From NCBI GenBank assembly GCA_038227745.1, contig JBBRPS010000431.1, positions 1 to 8,806 of the forward strand: a stretch of DNA of 8,806 nucleotides, given 5' to 3'. Origin of the DNA: DASPXY01 sp038227745 (GTDB taxonomy: Bacteria; Planctomycetota; Planctomycetia; Gemmatales; Gemmataceae). The notes below the pieces were generated by a model that searched no databases, was not told where the DNA came from, and saw only the letters and a list, made by a program, of their open reading frames with translations. The translations under genes were made by a program, and so were the position numbers. Below are positions 8,801-8,806 of the stretch, piece by piece (the first letter of the stretch is position 1; each line of letters begins with the position of its first letter).

Positions 8801-8806
8801 TGGTAC

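Larger units (their letters stand above)
8466..8806. other. Upstream leader and intergenic region at window end
   Basis: No convincing gene lies here, although an open frame continues upstream of the GTG start as far as 8645. The region holds three consecutive hairpins on the minus strand (8617-8697), a palindrome at 8785-8800, and an AT-richer spot near 8727-8740 that could belong to a promoter. The remainder shows nothing I can name. Confidence 0.5.

Overview
This GC-rich window looks like chromosomal DNA of a planctomycete, most likely of the Gemmata group. The evidence is a secreted protein that is 14% cysteine and resembles the YTV-type proteins of planctomycete cell walls, several secreted proteins without familiar domains, long intergenic gaps, and many short palindromic or dispersed-looking repeats. 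The taxonomic call is an inference from gene content and style, because no rRNA or other marker gene is present.

Layout from left to right. Bases 1-267 hold no convincing gene, only a cluster of short inverted repeats. On the minus strand, 268-840 encodes a four-helix GtrA-like membrane protein with an unusual N-terminal extension. A gap of about 450 bases follows. The cysteine-rich secreted protein (1288-2181, plus) and carB (2253-5579, minus), the large subunit of carbamoyl-phosphate synthetase, converge on a long shared hairpin. Upstream of carB, two tandem plus-strand genes (5780-6676 and 6751-7644) encode paralogous secreted proteins of 298 and 297 residues, separated by a perfect 18-bp hairpin. 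They converge, across another strong hairpin, with a minus-strand gene (7737-8465, GTG start) for a secreted protein with an OB-fold-like C-terminal half. Upstream of that gene lies a leader with three consecutive hairpins, then an intergenic region running off the window.

Only carB has a firmly known role: carbamoyl phosphate synthesis for pyrimidines and arginine. carA is not in the window. The cysteine-rich protein, the two paralogs and the OB-like protein are all predicted to be exported and may serve the cell envelope, but nothing in the sequence shows that they act together. I do not see a defence system, mobile element, CRISPR array or biosynthetic cluster. The most interesting signals are repeat-like sequences that appear to have been absorbed in frame into coding genes (the CarB linker and the GtrA-like N-terminus), the cysteine-rich protein, the tandem paralog family, and the structured leader near 8617-8697.
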